Assembly (NCBI RefSeq): GCF_024139115.2
Contig: NC_085141.1
Span: forward strand, 72,829,481 to 72,893,480
Direction: 5' to 3'
Origin: Armigeres subalbatus
Lineage: Eukaryota; Arthropoda; Insecta; Diptera; Culicidae
Length of the DNA stretch: 64,000 nt
Numbering within the stretch: the first letter of the stretch is position 1; each line of letters begins with the position of its first letter. Of this stretch, positions 10,346 to 20,944 are shown piece after piece. The position numbers and the translations under genes were made by a program. The notes beneath the pieces are model-generated. The model ran no database searches. It saw only the letters and a program-made list of their open reading frames with translations, and was not told the origin of the DNA.

Positions 10346-12157
10346 CCGTGGACCCCCGGTAATATGACCGCTTTTAATCTGAACACTTTTTAATTTGAAC
10401 CCCGTTCGTTTGAACATCGTTCAAATTAAAAAAGGTTCAAACGTCATTTAACACGTGGAATCGAGAAAAGAAAAATGGAACATCGTGAAACGGAATGCAG
10501 AATCAAAACAAACCAGCAAAGAGAGCAGCCAGAAACCAGGGGTGACATTGCGCATCTCGAATCGAATCACTCGATTCGTACGTTTTTGCATTCGTTTCGA
10601 AAAAATTGCGGCATTATGTATTTCGTTCGACTTCATTCAGTCGCAGTACAAGATTTCGAATGGTGCTGTACTAGCTCAATCGAGTATGTTCTGTCAAACG
10701 AAATGTAAACAGAGAGAATAAGAGATAGCTGTCTCCGTGTTTATCATGCCGCCCGCTGGAGAGACAACCTTCAGCGCATTGCGAATGTGAGTAAACAAAG
10801 AGAATAAGAGTAATTTCATCTGCGTGTAGCATGTTGCCTGTTGGAAAGGCATCCTTCATGGCATGAATTAGCAGTTAATTTATAAACAAGCAAATTGTGC
10901 TCAATGACTATAAAAGCAATATTATTTATTGAGCAGTTGAAATTAAAACATTATGCCGATACAACATGTTTTATAAATTGAGATATAGTTACGACACAAA
11001 ATATAATTCATAATAAATTATAAACAACTCGGCCGTACGAAAACCATTTTGTTTTTGTTAAATGTCTTGGCTGTGCATGGCTTTTCTAAAACATTTGTTT
11101 AGTTTGATTACTCTAATTGTAATCAAGTGTCGGTCTTCCACCGTCATTAGTCGTCTGAGTACACGCGACCGCATGCGTAGAGCAATCAAACTCATTAAAT
11201 GCTTTAGCATTTATAATATTTATTCGAGTTTATGCCACCTATCCAATTTTGAGCTAAATAATTTAAAGCTAAAAACGGATTCGATAATAAATTACTTTGA
11301 TGTTTCCACGTGTTTTAGTTAGATGCACTTGGGTCATCTCTTGCGCGTTTTTTTTTTAATTTAACTCTTAACTATTTTACGTAGATTTTGGAATATATAC
11401 GTTTTTACGCAGATTTTCCCCATAGATTTTTCACGCGGTTTATCGAAATTGTCAAGAAATACGTGAAAACTGCAAAAAAAAAAACGATTTAAGTTGAAGT
11501 CGTTTTTACGAGGATTTCGGGATAATTAGAGATTGCATATTGTGTGGAAACTATAAAAGTAGGTATATTAATGACATTCTTTCCTTCAAGATACAATAAT
11601 GAAATATTTATACTCTTCCCGTAGGGGAGCGTCCACAAATTACGTAACGCTTAGAGGGGGAGGGGGTTGAGTGAAGTGTTACGATCCATACAAAATTTTC
11701 AGGTGTTTCATACAAAAAGTGTGACATAGGGGAGGGGGTTGAAAATTGCCAATTTTACGTTACGTTATTAATGGATCTTCCCGTAGAGAAATAATAACAA
11801 ATATAATGAAAAACTTTCAGCAAGAAATGACTCTCGAACAACATTCGAAAGCTATAAAGGTGACGAGTGATTTTCATTCGACTTGAGTCGTTTTCAGTGT
11901 GCTATCGAGTGTCCATAATGCCAAAACATCTCGTTATTCTTGTACCTCCTTGAGCATACTCGAACGATGAGTCGTTTTCGAGATCGAATCGAAAGCCGTA
12001 ATGCCAAACATGTTCGACTCGATAGAATTACGTTCGAATCGAGATGCACAATGCCACCCCAGTTTTTCTGATGCAAATAGAGTAACCAGAAGTTCAAATT
12101 AAAAATGAACCCCGTTAATTTGAATGAGGTACCGTTCAAATTATCGGGGGTCCACGG
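10346..12157. mobile_element. 1.8-kb TIR DNA element inserted in the satellite (TA or TATA target duplication)
   Basis: The left terminus CCGTGGACCCCCG (from 10346) is inverted at the right terminus CGGGGGTCCACGG (to 12157). TATA flanks both sides (10342-10345, 12158-12161). Removing the element restores contiguous satellite. Further in, the arms remain related: CATTGCGCATCTCGAATCGA (left) matches the complement of the CGAGATGCACAATGCC region (right, ~12030-12060). TTTAATTTGAACCCCGTTC words occur at both ends. The internal ORFs are short and none resembles a transposase, so it is non-autonomous. A second MITE sits within it at 11624-11776. Confidence 0.75.
11624..11776. mobile_element. MITE with 9-bp target duplication, nested in the TIR element
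   Basis: GGAGCGTCCACAAATTACGT at the left and a degenerate inverse (AACGTTATTAATGGATC-like, reading outward) at the right bound a G-rich centre with two AGGGGGAGGGGGTT-type tracts. The nonamer CTTCCCGTA occurs immediately before (11615-11623) and after (11777-11785) the element, a clean direct repeat consistent with a 9-bp target duplication. There is no coding capacity. Confidence 0.65.
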
Positions 12158-14530
12158 TATAAGGATTTCTAAAGGAATCGTGAGATTCCGAAGGAAAATC
12201 GTTTCTGGATACTAAGAAAAAACCTTTTAAATCCTTTTAGGAATAGAAAAATAAATATTCGAATTCTGAAAAAGAATTCCTTGGAAGTCTCAGATGGATT
12301 TCCTTTTTGAATTCTAAAGAGAATCCTTTTGGGACTCTGATTCCTGAGGGGATTCTTCGAAAATTTCGATGGGATTATAAAGGGAATCCCAAGGTGCCCC
12401 ATATGCAATTTCTTCAGGGCCCTTAAAGATTTCTTCGATTCCTTCGAAAGCCCGTATGGATGCACTCCGGAAGCCCGTGAGGATTTCCCTCGGAAGCTCA
12501 TGAGAATTCCCCTCGAAGGCCCGGAGAATTCCCCTAGGAAGTACGTAATGAATCCCCCAAAACTCCGTGAGGAATCCCCTTCGAAAGCCCGATGGATTCC
12601 TTTCGGAAGCCCGTGAGGGTTCCCTTTGGAAGCCCGAGAAACTTCCCTTCAAAAGATCGTATTAATTCCCTCCGGAAGGCCGAGAAGATTCCCTTCGAAA
12701 ACCCGTGAGGATTTCCTTCGATCGCCATAATGAATTTTTCTTCGAAAGCCCGCGAGGATTCCTTTCGGAAGCCCGTGAGGGTTCCCTTCGAAAGCCCGTA
12801 AGGGTTTCCTTCGAAAGTCCGTTAGGATTCCCTTTCGAGGCCCGTGAGGATTTCCTTCGGACGCCCTAATGAATTCCCTTCGGAAGCCCGTGAAGATTCC
12901 TGTAGGAAGTATGTAAGGAATCCTTCCGGAAGCCCATGAGGAATCATCTTTGCAAGCAAAGCCCGTGAGGATTCCCTTCGGAAGCCCGTGAAAATTCCCT
13001 ACAAAAGCCCGTAGAAACTCCATCCGGAAGGCCGTGAGGATTTCCTTCGATCGCCCTAATGAATTTTTCTTCGAAAGCCCGCGAGAATTCCTTTCGGGAA
13101 CCCTTGAAGATTCCCTTCGGAAGACCGTAAAAATTCTCTTCGGGAACCCGTAAGAATTCCCTCCGAAAGGCCGTGAGGATTGAAAGTCTGTTAGAATTCC
13201 CTTCCGAAGCCCGTGACGATTTCCTTCGGACGCCCTAATGAATTCCCTTCGGAAGCCCGTGAAGATTCCCGTAGGAAGTATGCAAGGAATGCCCTTCGAA
13301 AGCCCGCGAGGATTCCTTTTGGAAGCCCGTGAGGATTCCCTTCGGAAGCCCGTGAAACTTCCCTTCGAAAGCTCGTAGGAATTCCTTCAGGAAGGCCGTG
13401 AGGATTCCCTTCGAAAACCCGTGAGGATTTCCTTCGATCGCCCTAATGAATTTGTATACGAAAGCCAGCAAGGATTCCTTTCAGAAGCCCGTGAGGATTC
13501 CCTTCGGAAGCCCGTAAAAATTCTCTTCGCAAGCCTGTAAGAATTCCCTCCAAAAGGCCGTGAGGATTCCCTTCGAAAGCCCGTAAGGATTTCCTTCAAA
13601 AGTCCGTTAGGATTCCCTTCCGAAGCCCGTAAGGATTTCTTCGGGCACCCTAATGAATTCTCTTCGGAAGCCCGTGAAGATTCCCGTAGGAAGTACGTGA
13701 GGAATCCCTCCGGAATGCCCTTCGAAAGTCAGTGAGGATTTCCTTCAAAAGCCCGTAAGGTTTTCCTTCGAAAATCCGTTAGGATTCCCTTCGGAAGCCC
13801 GTGAGGATTTCCTTCGGACGCCCTAATGAGTTCCCTTCGAAAGCCCGTATGGTTTCCTTCCGGAAGCTCGTAAGGTTTTCCTTCGAAAGTCCTTAAGGAT
13901 TCCCTTCGGAGACCCGTAAGGATTCCGGAAGCCCGTAAGGATTCCTCTCGGAATCCCGTCAGGATGCCCTCAGAAGCCCGAAGAATGAAGAATGAACGGA
14001 AGCCTGTGAGGAGGCCCGTGAGGATTCCCTTTGGAAGTACATGAGGAATCCCCTTCGATAGACCGTAAGGATTCCCTTCGGAAACCCGTAAGGTTTTCCT
14101 TTGTAAGCCCTTAAGGATTCTCTTCGGAAGCCCGTGAGGATTCCCTTCGGAAGCCCGTGAAAATTCTCTTCGAAAGCCCGTAGAAATCAATAATTCCCTC
14201 CGTTAGGCCGCAAGGATTTCCTTCGGAAGCCCGTGAGGATTCCCTTTAGAAGGCCGTGAGGATTTCTATCCAAAGCCCATAAGGATTCTCTTTGGAAGTC
14301 CGAGAGAATTCCCTTCGAAATCCCGAGGGGATCCCCTTTGGAAGACCATAAAGATTCTCTTAGGTAGCCCGTTAAGGTTCCCTTCAGATGCTTGTAAGGA
14401 TTCCCTTCGAAAGCACTATGGATTCACGTAAGCACGTAAGTATTTCATTCAGAAGACCATACCGATTCCTTTCGGAAGCCCGTAAGGCTTTCTCCCAGAA
14501 GTCCAAAAGAGTTCCTTTCAGAAGCTAAGA

Positions 14531-15295
14531 CTATTAGGACAATAATTACATTTCTAGTGTTTATAGAACATTTCTTAAAAGCATATCTTCAAACATTTCT
14601 ACGAATTTCCAGAAGTGGTAATGGATTCCTGTAAATTTTATAAAATATTGGATGATTTCAATTATTTCAATATTATCACAAACTTCTAGAAATTCTAACC
14701 TTTAAAAATTCTTTAGAATTTCACTACGATCTACCAGTAAAGCTTCTGATCGTCCAAAAATCTTTAAGGGTGTTCAGTATTATTCACGGGTATTCTGAAA
14801 TCTCAAGAACAATGTTACTCCGAATTTCAGACCATTTTCTTTCCAATTTCTAAAATTCCTTGCAAACGTAGGTGTATATTTGTGATTCCTACAGATTTCA
14901 ATAAACTCTTAGAAGCTTTCAGAATTGTTTTTCTCATTGGCCTGCTACCAGACATACGAGTGGACTACAATCATCATACTGCTACATATTCGTATATTTC
15001 TGAGATTGTTCTCTCATATCTTTGTCTAGTTTCTCAACTTAAGACTACATCACTTTTCTAAGTGAATCTTTGATCTATATTTCTGTTCATCTACCTTACC
15101 GAGTTAACGAAATCTCCTCTCTGTGGTATTTGAGGATGCAAAGGTTTTATCGATGTGCGAGGGGAATAAATATGTTCCACGAACACCCGCGCATAAAAAT
15201 TTTGTAAAATTAATTAAAAATGGCTAGAAGTATATGGTTTTAACACCAAAATACTAAGCCAAGCCAACCAAGCATTGTCTGTTGATTGTAACCGA
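14531..15295. other. AT-rich flank of the satellite, no gene seen
   Basis: The satellite decays by ~14530 into AT-rich sequence with TTCTAGAAATT-like words but no period. No coding region is supported. Confidence 0.35.
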
Positions 15296-15386
15296 TGTTT
15301 TGTACCGTGCTCAAAGCGGCGCTCACAGCCGCGATGAAAACATCATCAATGTTCGAGCGCCGCTGTGAGCTCGGTGCAAAACATGA
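15296..15386. repeat. Imperfect hairpin
   Basis: TTTTGTACCGTGCTCAAAGC on the left pairs, with a few mismatches, with the complement of GCTGTGAGCTCGGTGCAAAA on the right; both arms share GCGGCGCTC. It lies just upstream of an RTE 3' fragment. Its origin is unknown. Confidence 0.45.
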
Positions 15387-15459
15387 GCATCCAGCCTACC
15401 CTCGGGCTCATGTTCATTTTTACGGCAGCACGGATAAACATTTGCTCGGTGCTGCGCCT

Positions 15460-15775
15460 TGAAGACTGGATTTGTACCAGGTGTATAAAGGGCTGTATAT
15501 TGTTAAGCTTATACAACACGGCAGACTGCGGTGGGCTGGACACGTTGTTGGTATGCCGGAAGAACGTAAAGCGAAGATAATATTTAGTAGAGAACCCGGA
15601 AGAGGCCGCAGGCTTCGTGGAAAGCCGCGTACACGATGGCTATTTGCAGTTTAAGAGGACCTGAGGGTTTCAATGTTCAGGGCGACTGGAAGCGATTGGC
15701 CCAGAATCGAGTCCAGTGGAGAAGGATACTCCATAGGTTCATCAAAGAGCTGTTGCCCATCAAGTAAGTAAGGAA
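15460..15775 (+). pseudogene. RTE 3'-terminal fragment
   Basis: The plus-strand frame 15472-15654 ends with GRLRWAGHVVGMPEERKAK, corresponding to GRVRWAGHVARMPDSNPAK at the C-terminus of the RTE frame at 17671-20700. After a frame change the sequence continues as FNVQGDWKRLAQNRVQWRR, the usual end of this type of ORF. A GTAAGTAAG-type short tandem tail follows at ~15760-15770, consistent with the short 3' repeats of RTE elements. It is 5'-truncated and frame-broken. Confidence 0.65.
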
Positions 15776-17516
15776 TCCCTGGAAACTTGCACGATTGCCA
15801 GTTAAATAAACTCTGATAAACTTTCAAACCTCTGATTAACTTTGAAACGTTTTAATTATATTTTTATAGATCTAGAAATCGAAATAGTATTGATAGTATT
15901 AGATCTTTAATTGATCCATATGCTACCGTGGTGCATCGGAATCCATACACCTAAGCACTTAGTTTTATTAAAAAGGCTCTAGCAAATAGGAGTCGTATAC
16001 AAATAGAACGCTCGTTATTGATACAGGTGCCCGCTGGCCTCTATTTTTCATGTGCTCCACTGTATTACATTGAAAACAGCGAAAAATATGATAAAATAAT
16101 AAATAAAATCAATACATTCTTATTCGAAATCCATCCACCTTGAACGGATTTCGAATCACAGGATCATAACCCGTACAACTATTTCCTAACTTTAATATTT
16201 AACATGACAAAATGGCGCCTGAAACATTGCGTTTTCTGAGTGGCGATTTGTTATTCAATTGTGATATTTAAATTTCAGAGCATATTTCCATTCAACGGCC
16301 AGAAAGCTTACTGTCAAGATTAGTGTAAGATAAATGATTAATAAATGTAATCCCCCAAACCCACTTCAAATTATAGTGATATTTCACAAAGTGAATGGAA
16401 TTCGGTGTTGTACGGATTTCTGTCCTCCATCGGTATGTTCTTACTATAATCATGGGTAGGACAATGCTTCGACTGTCCTACCCAGGTATTTCCATGCGCC
16501 ACTGTCCCATATGAATCTCACCGGATTCGTAGAATCATAATATGTACAAAAGTTAGACACAACTTTTATACAGTTTGCTATTCGTTAATTTTCTGGAATT
16601 AATCGCGACAGAAGGTTCCCCCTAAACACACGCGACGCGATTCTATCGCTTGGTGACTGCGATTTTGTCGCTATTGGCATGGAAGCGTAAATGCAATATT
16701 GCCTACAGCGACCCAACGATAAAATTGCGGCGACTAGTTGTCGCCGTCGCGGAGATGATATCGCTCAGGTCTGGGTCAACAACAAACTTTAAATTCACTT
16801 TACCTCATACCTGCACTGCTTCAAAAACTTCATCCAGTGTTCGTTGAATTCTCCGCCGGATGACTCACTTCACAGGTCATGGTGGCATGTTCAACTCGCT
16901 GACTACCTGAATTTCCACTTGGCGAGACACCGTACAATCGATTTTGCTTCCAACTTGCCCTACCCGGCGTACAGAGGGGATATCTAAATTGATTGTGGTC
17001 AGCTGGTGTCATATCCAAACCTCAGTTGGTGAAAGCGCGTTTATTTTTCCTCGTTGAAAACTTTGAAAACTGCTCCCAGCATTTGATGCATATGTCGCCG
17101 TTCAGTTTTCATCAAACTTTTTTCCACAAATCGGCCAATTTACATACAATACAAATACTCTCCTTCCACAGATGTTTAAATTTTTCCAGTGCTCTCGGAC
17201 TTAATCATGTTGTTATTTGCAGTCGGTTATAACCTCGGTTATAACCTTGTGCGGAACGATTCGTTACCTGCACGACAATGTTGTTAAAGGTGGTCTCGGA
17301 TCAACTTGCGCAAGGGCGGTAGGAATAATAACCACTTCTTCGACGCAGCGCATGTCTGTGGAGATTCCTCGTCAGCCGAGTATAGTATATTTCTCATTAA
17401 TGAGCTTCTTGATGGTCTAAGTACGCGGCAACCCATTCTGGCTAAAAGTTTTGCTGTCGGTAAAGTCGGCGTTTTTTTGCGAGAATTCCGGACAAGCTTT
17501 AAATAAACAAGTAAAC
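15776..17516. other. No confident gene; small palindrome at 16454-16484
   Basis: GGGTAGGACA and TGTCCTACCC form a perfect 10-bp stem with a ~10-base loop at 16454-16484. A minus-strand frame of 112 codons (17284-17622) runs into the foldback element and I do not recognise it. A GC-rich patch at 16620-16750 contains repeated GCGAC words. No coding call is supported. Confidence 0.35.
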
Positions 17517-17633
17517 TTGTTGGCGCAGAAACCGGCAAGCTGGCAACCCTGCCCACCGACGTTTTTGATGCGAGGGCATCGAGTGCCAAAGCGCTGTGGC
17601 AGAAGTGAATGACAGCTGTCATTGCGCGCGGGA

Positions 17634-17646
17634 CGTCATGTCAGAA
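17634..17646. repeat. Left copy of 13-bp target-site duplication of the RTE
   Basis: CGTCATGTCAGAA occurs here and at 25790-25802, at the two junctions of the RTE with the foldback arm. The intact right arm of the foldback (complement at ~26620-26645) carries the sequence once and uninterrupted, confirming the reconstruction of the empty site. Confidence 0.9.
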
Positions 17647-17670
17647 TTCATTCATTTATTTAGTTAACAT

Positions 17671-20600
17671 CTAAACAGATAACACTGAATCAACAATTTG
17701 ACGCCACAATACACGGTTCGAGGCCGCATCTCTCCATCCTCGGATACGCCCCACGCTCGCCAAGTCGTTCTGCACCTGGTTTGGCCATCTCGCTCGCTGC
17801 GCTCCACGCCGTCTCGTACCTGCCGGATCGGAAGCGAACACCATCTTTGCAGGGTTGCTGTCCGGCATTCTTGCAACATGTCCTGCCCATCGTACCCTTC
17901 CGGCTTTAGCTACCTTCTGGATACTGGGTTCGCCGTAGAGTTGGGCGAGCTCATGGTTCATTCTTCGCCGCCACACACCGTCTTCTTGCACACCGCCAAA
18001 GATGGTCCTAAGCACCCGTCTCTCGAATACTCCGAGTGCTTGCAAGTCCTCCTCGAGCATTGTCCATGTTTCATGTCCGTAGAGGACTACCGGTCTTATA
18101 AGCGTCTTGTACATGACACATTTGGTGCGGTGGCGAATCTTTTCGACCGCAGTTTCTTCTGGAGCCCGTAGTAGGCCCGACTTCCACTGATGATGCGCCT
18201 TCGTATTTCACGACTAACGTTGTTGTCAGCCGTTAGCAAGGATCCGAGGTAGACGAATTCCTCGACCACCTCGAAGGTATCCCCGTCTATCGTAACACTG
18301 CTTCCCAGGCGGGCCCTGTCGCGCTCGGTTCCGCCCACAAGCATGTACTTTGTCTTTGACGCATTCACCACCAGTCCAACTTTTGTTGCTTCACGTTTCA
18401 GGCGGGTGTACAGTTCTGCCACCTTTGCAAATGTTCGGCCGACAATGTCCATGTCATCCGCGAAGCAAATAAATTGACTGGATCTGTTGAAAATCGTACC
18501 CCGGCTGTTACACCCGGCTCTCCGCATGACACCTTCTAGCGCAATGTTGAACAACAGGCACGAAAGTCCATCACCTTGTCTTAGTCCCCGGCGCGATTCG
18601 AACGAACTGGAGTGTTCGCCCGAAATCTTCACACAGTTTTGCACACCATCCACCGTTGCTTTGATCAGTCTGGTAAGCTTCGCAGGGAAGCTGTTCTCGT
18701 CCATAATTTTCCATAGCTCTACGCGGTCTATACTGTCGTATGCCGCCTTGAAATCTACGAACAGATGGTGCGTTGGGACCTGGTATTCACGGCATTTTTG
18801 AAGGATTTGCCGTACAGTAAAGATCTGGTCCGTTGTCGAGCGGCCGTCAACGAAGCCGGCTTGATAACTTCCCACGAACTCGTTCACTAATGGTGACAGA
18901 CGACGGAAGATGATCTGGGATATCACTTTGTAGGCGGCATTAAGGATGGTGATCGCTCGAAAGTTCTCACACTCCAGTTTGTCGCCTTTCTTGTAGATGG
19001 GGCATATAACCCCTTCCTTCCACTCCTCCGGTAGCTGTTCGGTTTCCCAGATTCTGACTATCAGTTTGTGCAGGCAAGTCGCCAGCTTTTCCGGGCCCAT
19101 CTTGATGAGCTCAGCTCCGATACCATCCTTACCAGCTGCTTTATTGGTCTTTAGCTGTTGAATGGCATCCTTAACTTCCCTCAAGGTGGGGGCTGGTTGG
19201 CTTCCATCGTCCGCTGAACTGACGTTGTCATCTCCTCCGCTGCCTTGACTTTCACTTCCTGTGCTCTCAGCGCCATTCAGATGTTCCTCGTAGTGCTGCT
19301 TCCACCTTTCGATCACCACACGTTCGTCCGTCAAGATGCTCCCATCCTTATCCCTGCACATTTCGGCTCGCGGCACGAAGCCTTTGCGGGATGCGTTGAG
19401 CTTCTGATAGAACTTGCGTGTTTCTTGAGAACGGCACAGCTGTTCCATCTCCTCGCACTCCGCTTCTTCCAGGCGGCGTTTCTTCTCCTGAAAAAGCCGG
19501 GTCTGCTGTCTCCGCTTCCGTCTATAACGTTCCACGTTCTGCCGGGTACCTTGCTGCAGCGCGACCGCCCGCGCTGCGTCCTTCTCCTCCAGAATCTGTC
19601 TGCACTCTTCGTCGAACCAATCGTTCCGTCGACTTCTACCCATATACCCGACGTTGTTCTCCGCTGCGTCGTTAATGGCTGCTTTGACTGTATTCCAGCA
19701 GTCCTCAAGAGGGGCCCCATCGAGCTCACCCTCTTCCGGCAACGCTGCCTCGAGAAGCTGCGCGTATGCAGTGGCGACATCAGGTTGCTTCAGTCGCTCT
19801 AGGTCGTACCGCGGCGGTCGTCGGTACCGAACATTGTTGATGACGGATAGTTTTGGACGCAGTTTAACCATCACCAGATAGTGGTCAGAGTCGATGTTAG
19901 CGCCACGATATGTCCTGACGTCGATAATGTCGGAGAAGTGCCGTCCATCAATCAGAACGTGGTCGATTTGTGATTCTGTCTGCAGTGGTGATCTCCAGGT
20001 GTACCGATACGGGAGGCTGTGTTGGAAGTAGGTGCTGCGAATGGCCATATTCTTGGAGGCGGCGAAATCAATTAGTCGTAGGCCGTTTTCGTTCGTCAGC
20101 CGGTGAGCGCTGAACTTTCCAATAGTCGGTCTAAACTCCTCCTCTTGGCCAACCTGAGCGTTCAAATCTCCTATGATGATTTTGACGTCGTGGCTTGGGC
20201 AGCTGTCGTACTCACGTTCCAGCTGCGCGTAAAATGCGTCCTTATCATCATCAGTGCTTCCGGAGTGTGGGCTATGGACGTTGATTATGCTGAAGTTGAA
20301 GAACCGGCCTTTGATCCTCAACTTGCACATTCTTTCATTGATCGGCCACCACCCGATCACGCGCCTTTGCATATCGCCCATCACTATGAAAGCTGTTCCC
20401 AGCTCATGTGTGTTGCCGCAGCTCTGGTAGATGGTATGATTACCTCTAAACGTTCGCACCATTGATCCCTTCCAACAAACCTCCTGCAGCGCTACGATGC
20501 CGAATCCACGGTCCTTGAGCACATCGGCGAGTATGCGTGTGCCCGATGAAGTTGAGAGATTTGCAGTTCCACGAACCGAGTTTCCAATCGCTAGTCCTTG

Positions 20601-20700
20601 TCGTCGCAGTGGTCTTCGCCGATGGTTCCGGTCCGTACTCTCTTGTTGATTGTTCGTTGCTTAAGATTTTTAAAGGCTGGCTTGCAGGGCCTGACACCAA
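17671..20700 (-). pseudogene. RTE ORF2: APE endonuclease plus reverse transcriptase, two single-base frameshifts
   Basis: The polyprotein of ~1,000 residues nicks target DNA and copies element RNA at the nick. N-terminal endonuclease motifs are LGSWNCKSL, ALQEVCWKG (catalytic Glu), IIGDLNAQVG, YTWRSP and DSDHYLV. The RT domain follows, with KAAGKDGI, NFRAITILNAAYK, YQAGFVDGRSTTDQ, FVDFKAAYDSID, RRGLRQGDGLSC and the FADD catalytic box. The C-terminal part has LIRPVVLYGHETW and RVRWAGHVARMP. There is no RNase H, as expected for RTE. The main frame is 20522-18096. An extra base near 20551 separates the N-terminus (20700-20446), and a missing base in an A run near 18142 separates the last 147 codons (18114-17671). 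Confidence 0.85.
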
Positions 20701-20944
20701 ACCCCCTAAATTTCCGGAGGACCATTCCTCCTTATTTCCGGTGGACCATGGTGCACAGTTTCACTTAGAGTCCCTCGCTGGCACTCGGACGATGATCAGC
20801 CGCCCCTAACATGGAGAACAGACGCTGTTGTGAGCCGATCCTGACATGGAGAACAGACGCTCAATAAGATTTGCACCTCCGGAGAGGAGCAAACCCCCCC
20901 TTCCCTGTCAGCATACGACCATAGTTCCCACCGGGGTTGGTTAC
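20628..20944. repeat. 317-bp direct repeat, left copy
   Basis: This block of RTE 5' UTR (from CCGGTCCGTACTCTCTTG to GGGTTGGTTAC) recurs at 25315-25631. The two copies have the same length and differ by one base in a T run and one in a C run. The LOA-clade element starts exactly where this copy ends. Confidence 0.9.

Larger units (their letters stand above)
9250..14530. repeat. 23-bp-period satellite array (interrupted)
   Basis: About 3.3 kb of tandem sequence with a 23-bp unit is split by inserts at 9709-9879 and 10346-12157. To the right of the large insert the typical unit is GGATTCCCTTCGGAAGCCCGTGA. To the left it is closer to GGGATTCCGAAAGGAATCCT plus three bases; the period is the same but the copies are more diverged. 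Single-unit shifts, point changes and a few short indels are common. The unit lacks stop codons in all three minus-strand phases. This yields long overlapping minus-strand ORFs (for example 12649-13023 and 13729-14190) rich in GNPHGLPKGILTGFRR-type words. These are satellite artefacts, not genes. Confidence 0.9.

Noticed and set aside
12169..14190. Long overlapping minus-strand ORFs (up to 153 codons) with repeated GNPHGLPKGILTGFRR-like words
   Set aside because: They are the three phases of a 23-bp satellite and have no start context, domain or termination pattern of a gene.
17284..17622. 112-codon minus-strand ORF as a host exon
   Set aside because: It runs across the tip of the foldback element into unrelated sequence, so at least part of it is not host coding sequence.
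19245..19802. 185-codon plus-strand ORF
   Set aside because: It is an antisense shadow of the RTE endonuclease-RT linker, whose motifs are on the minus strand.
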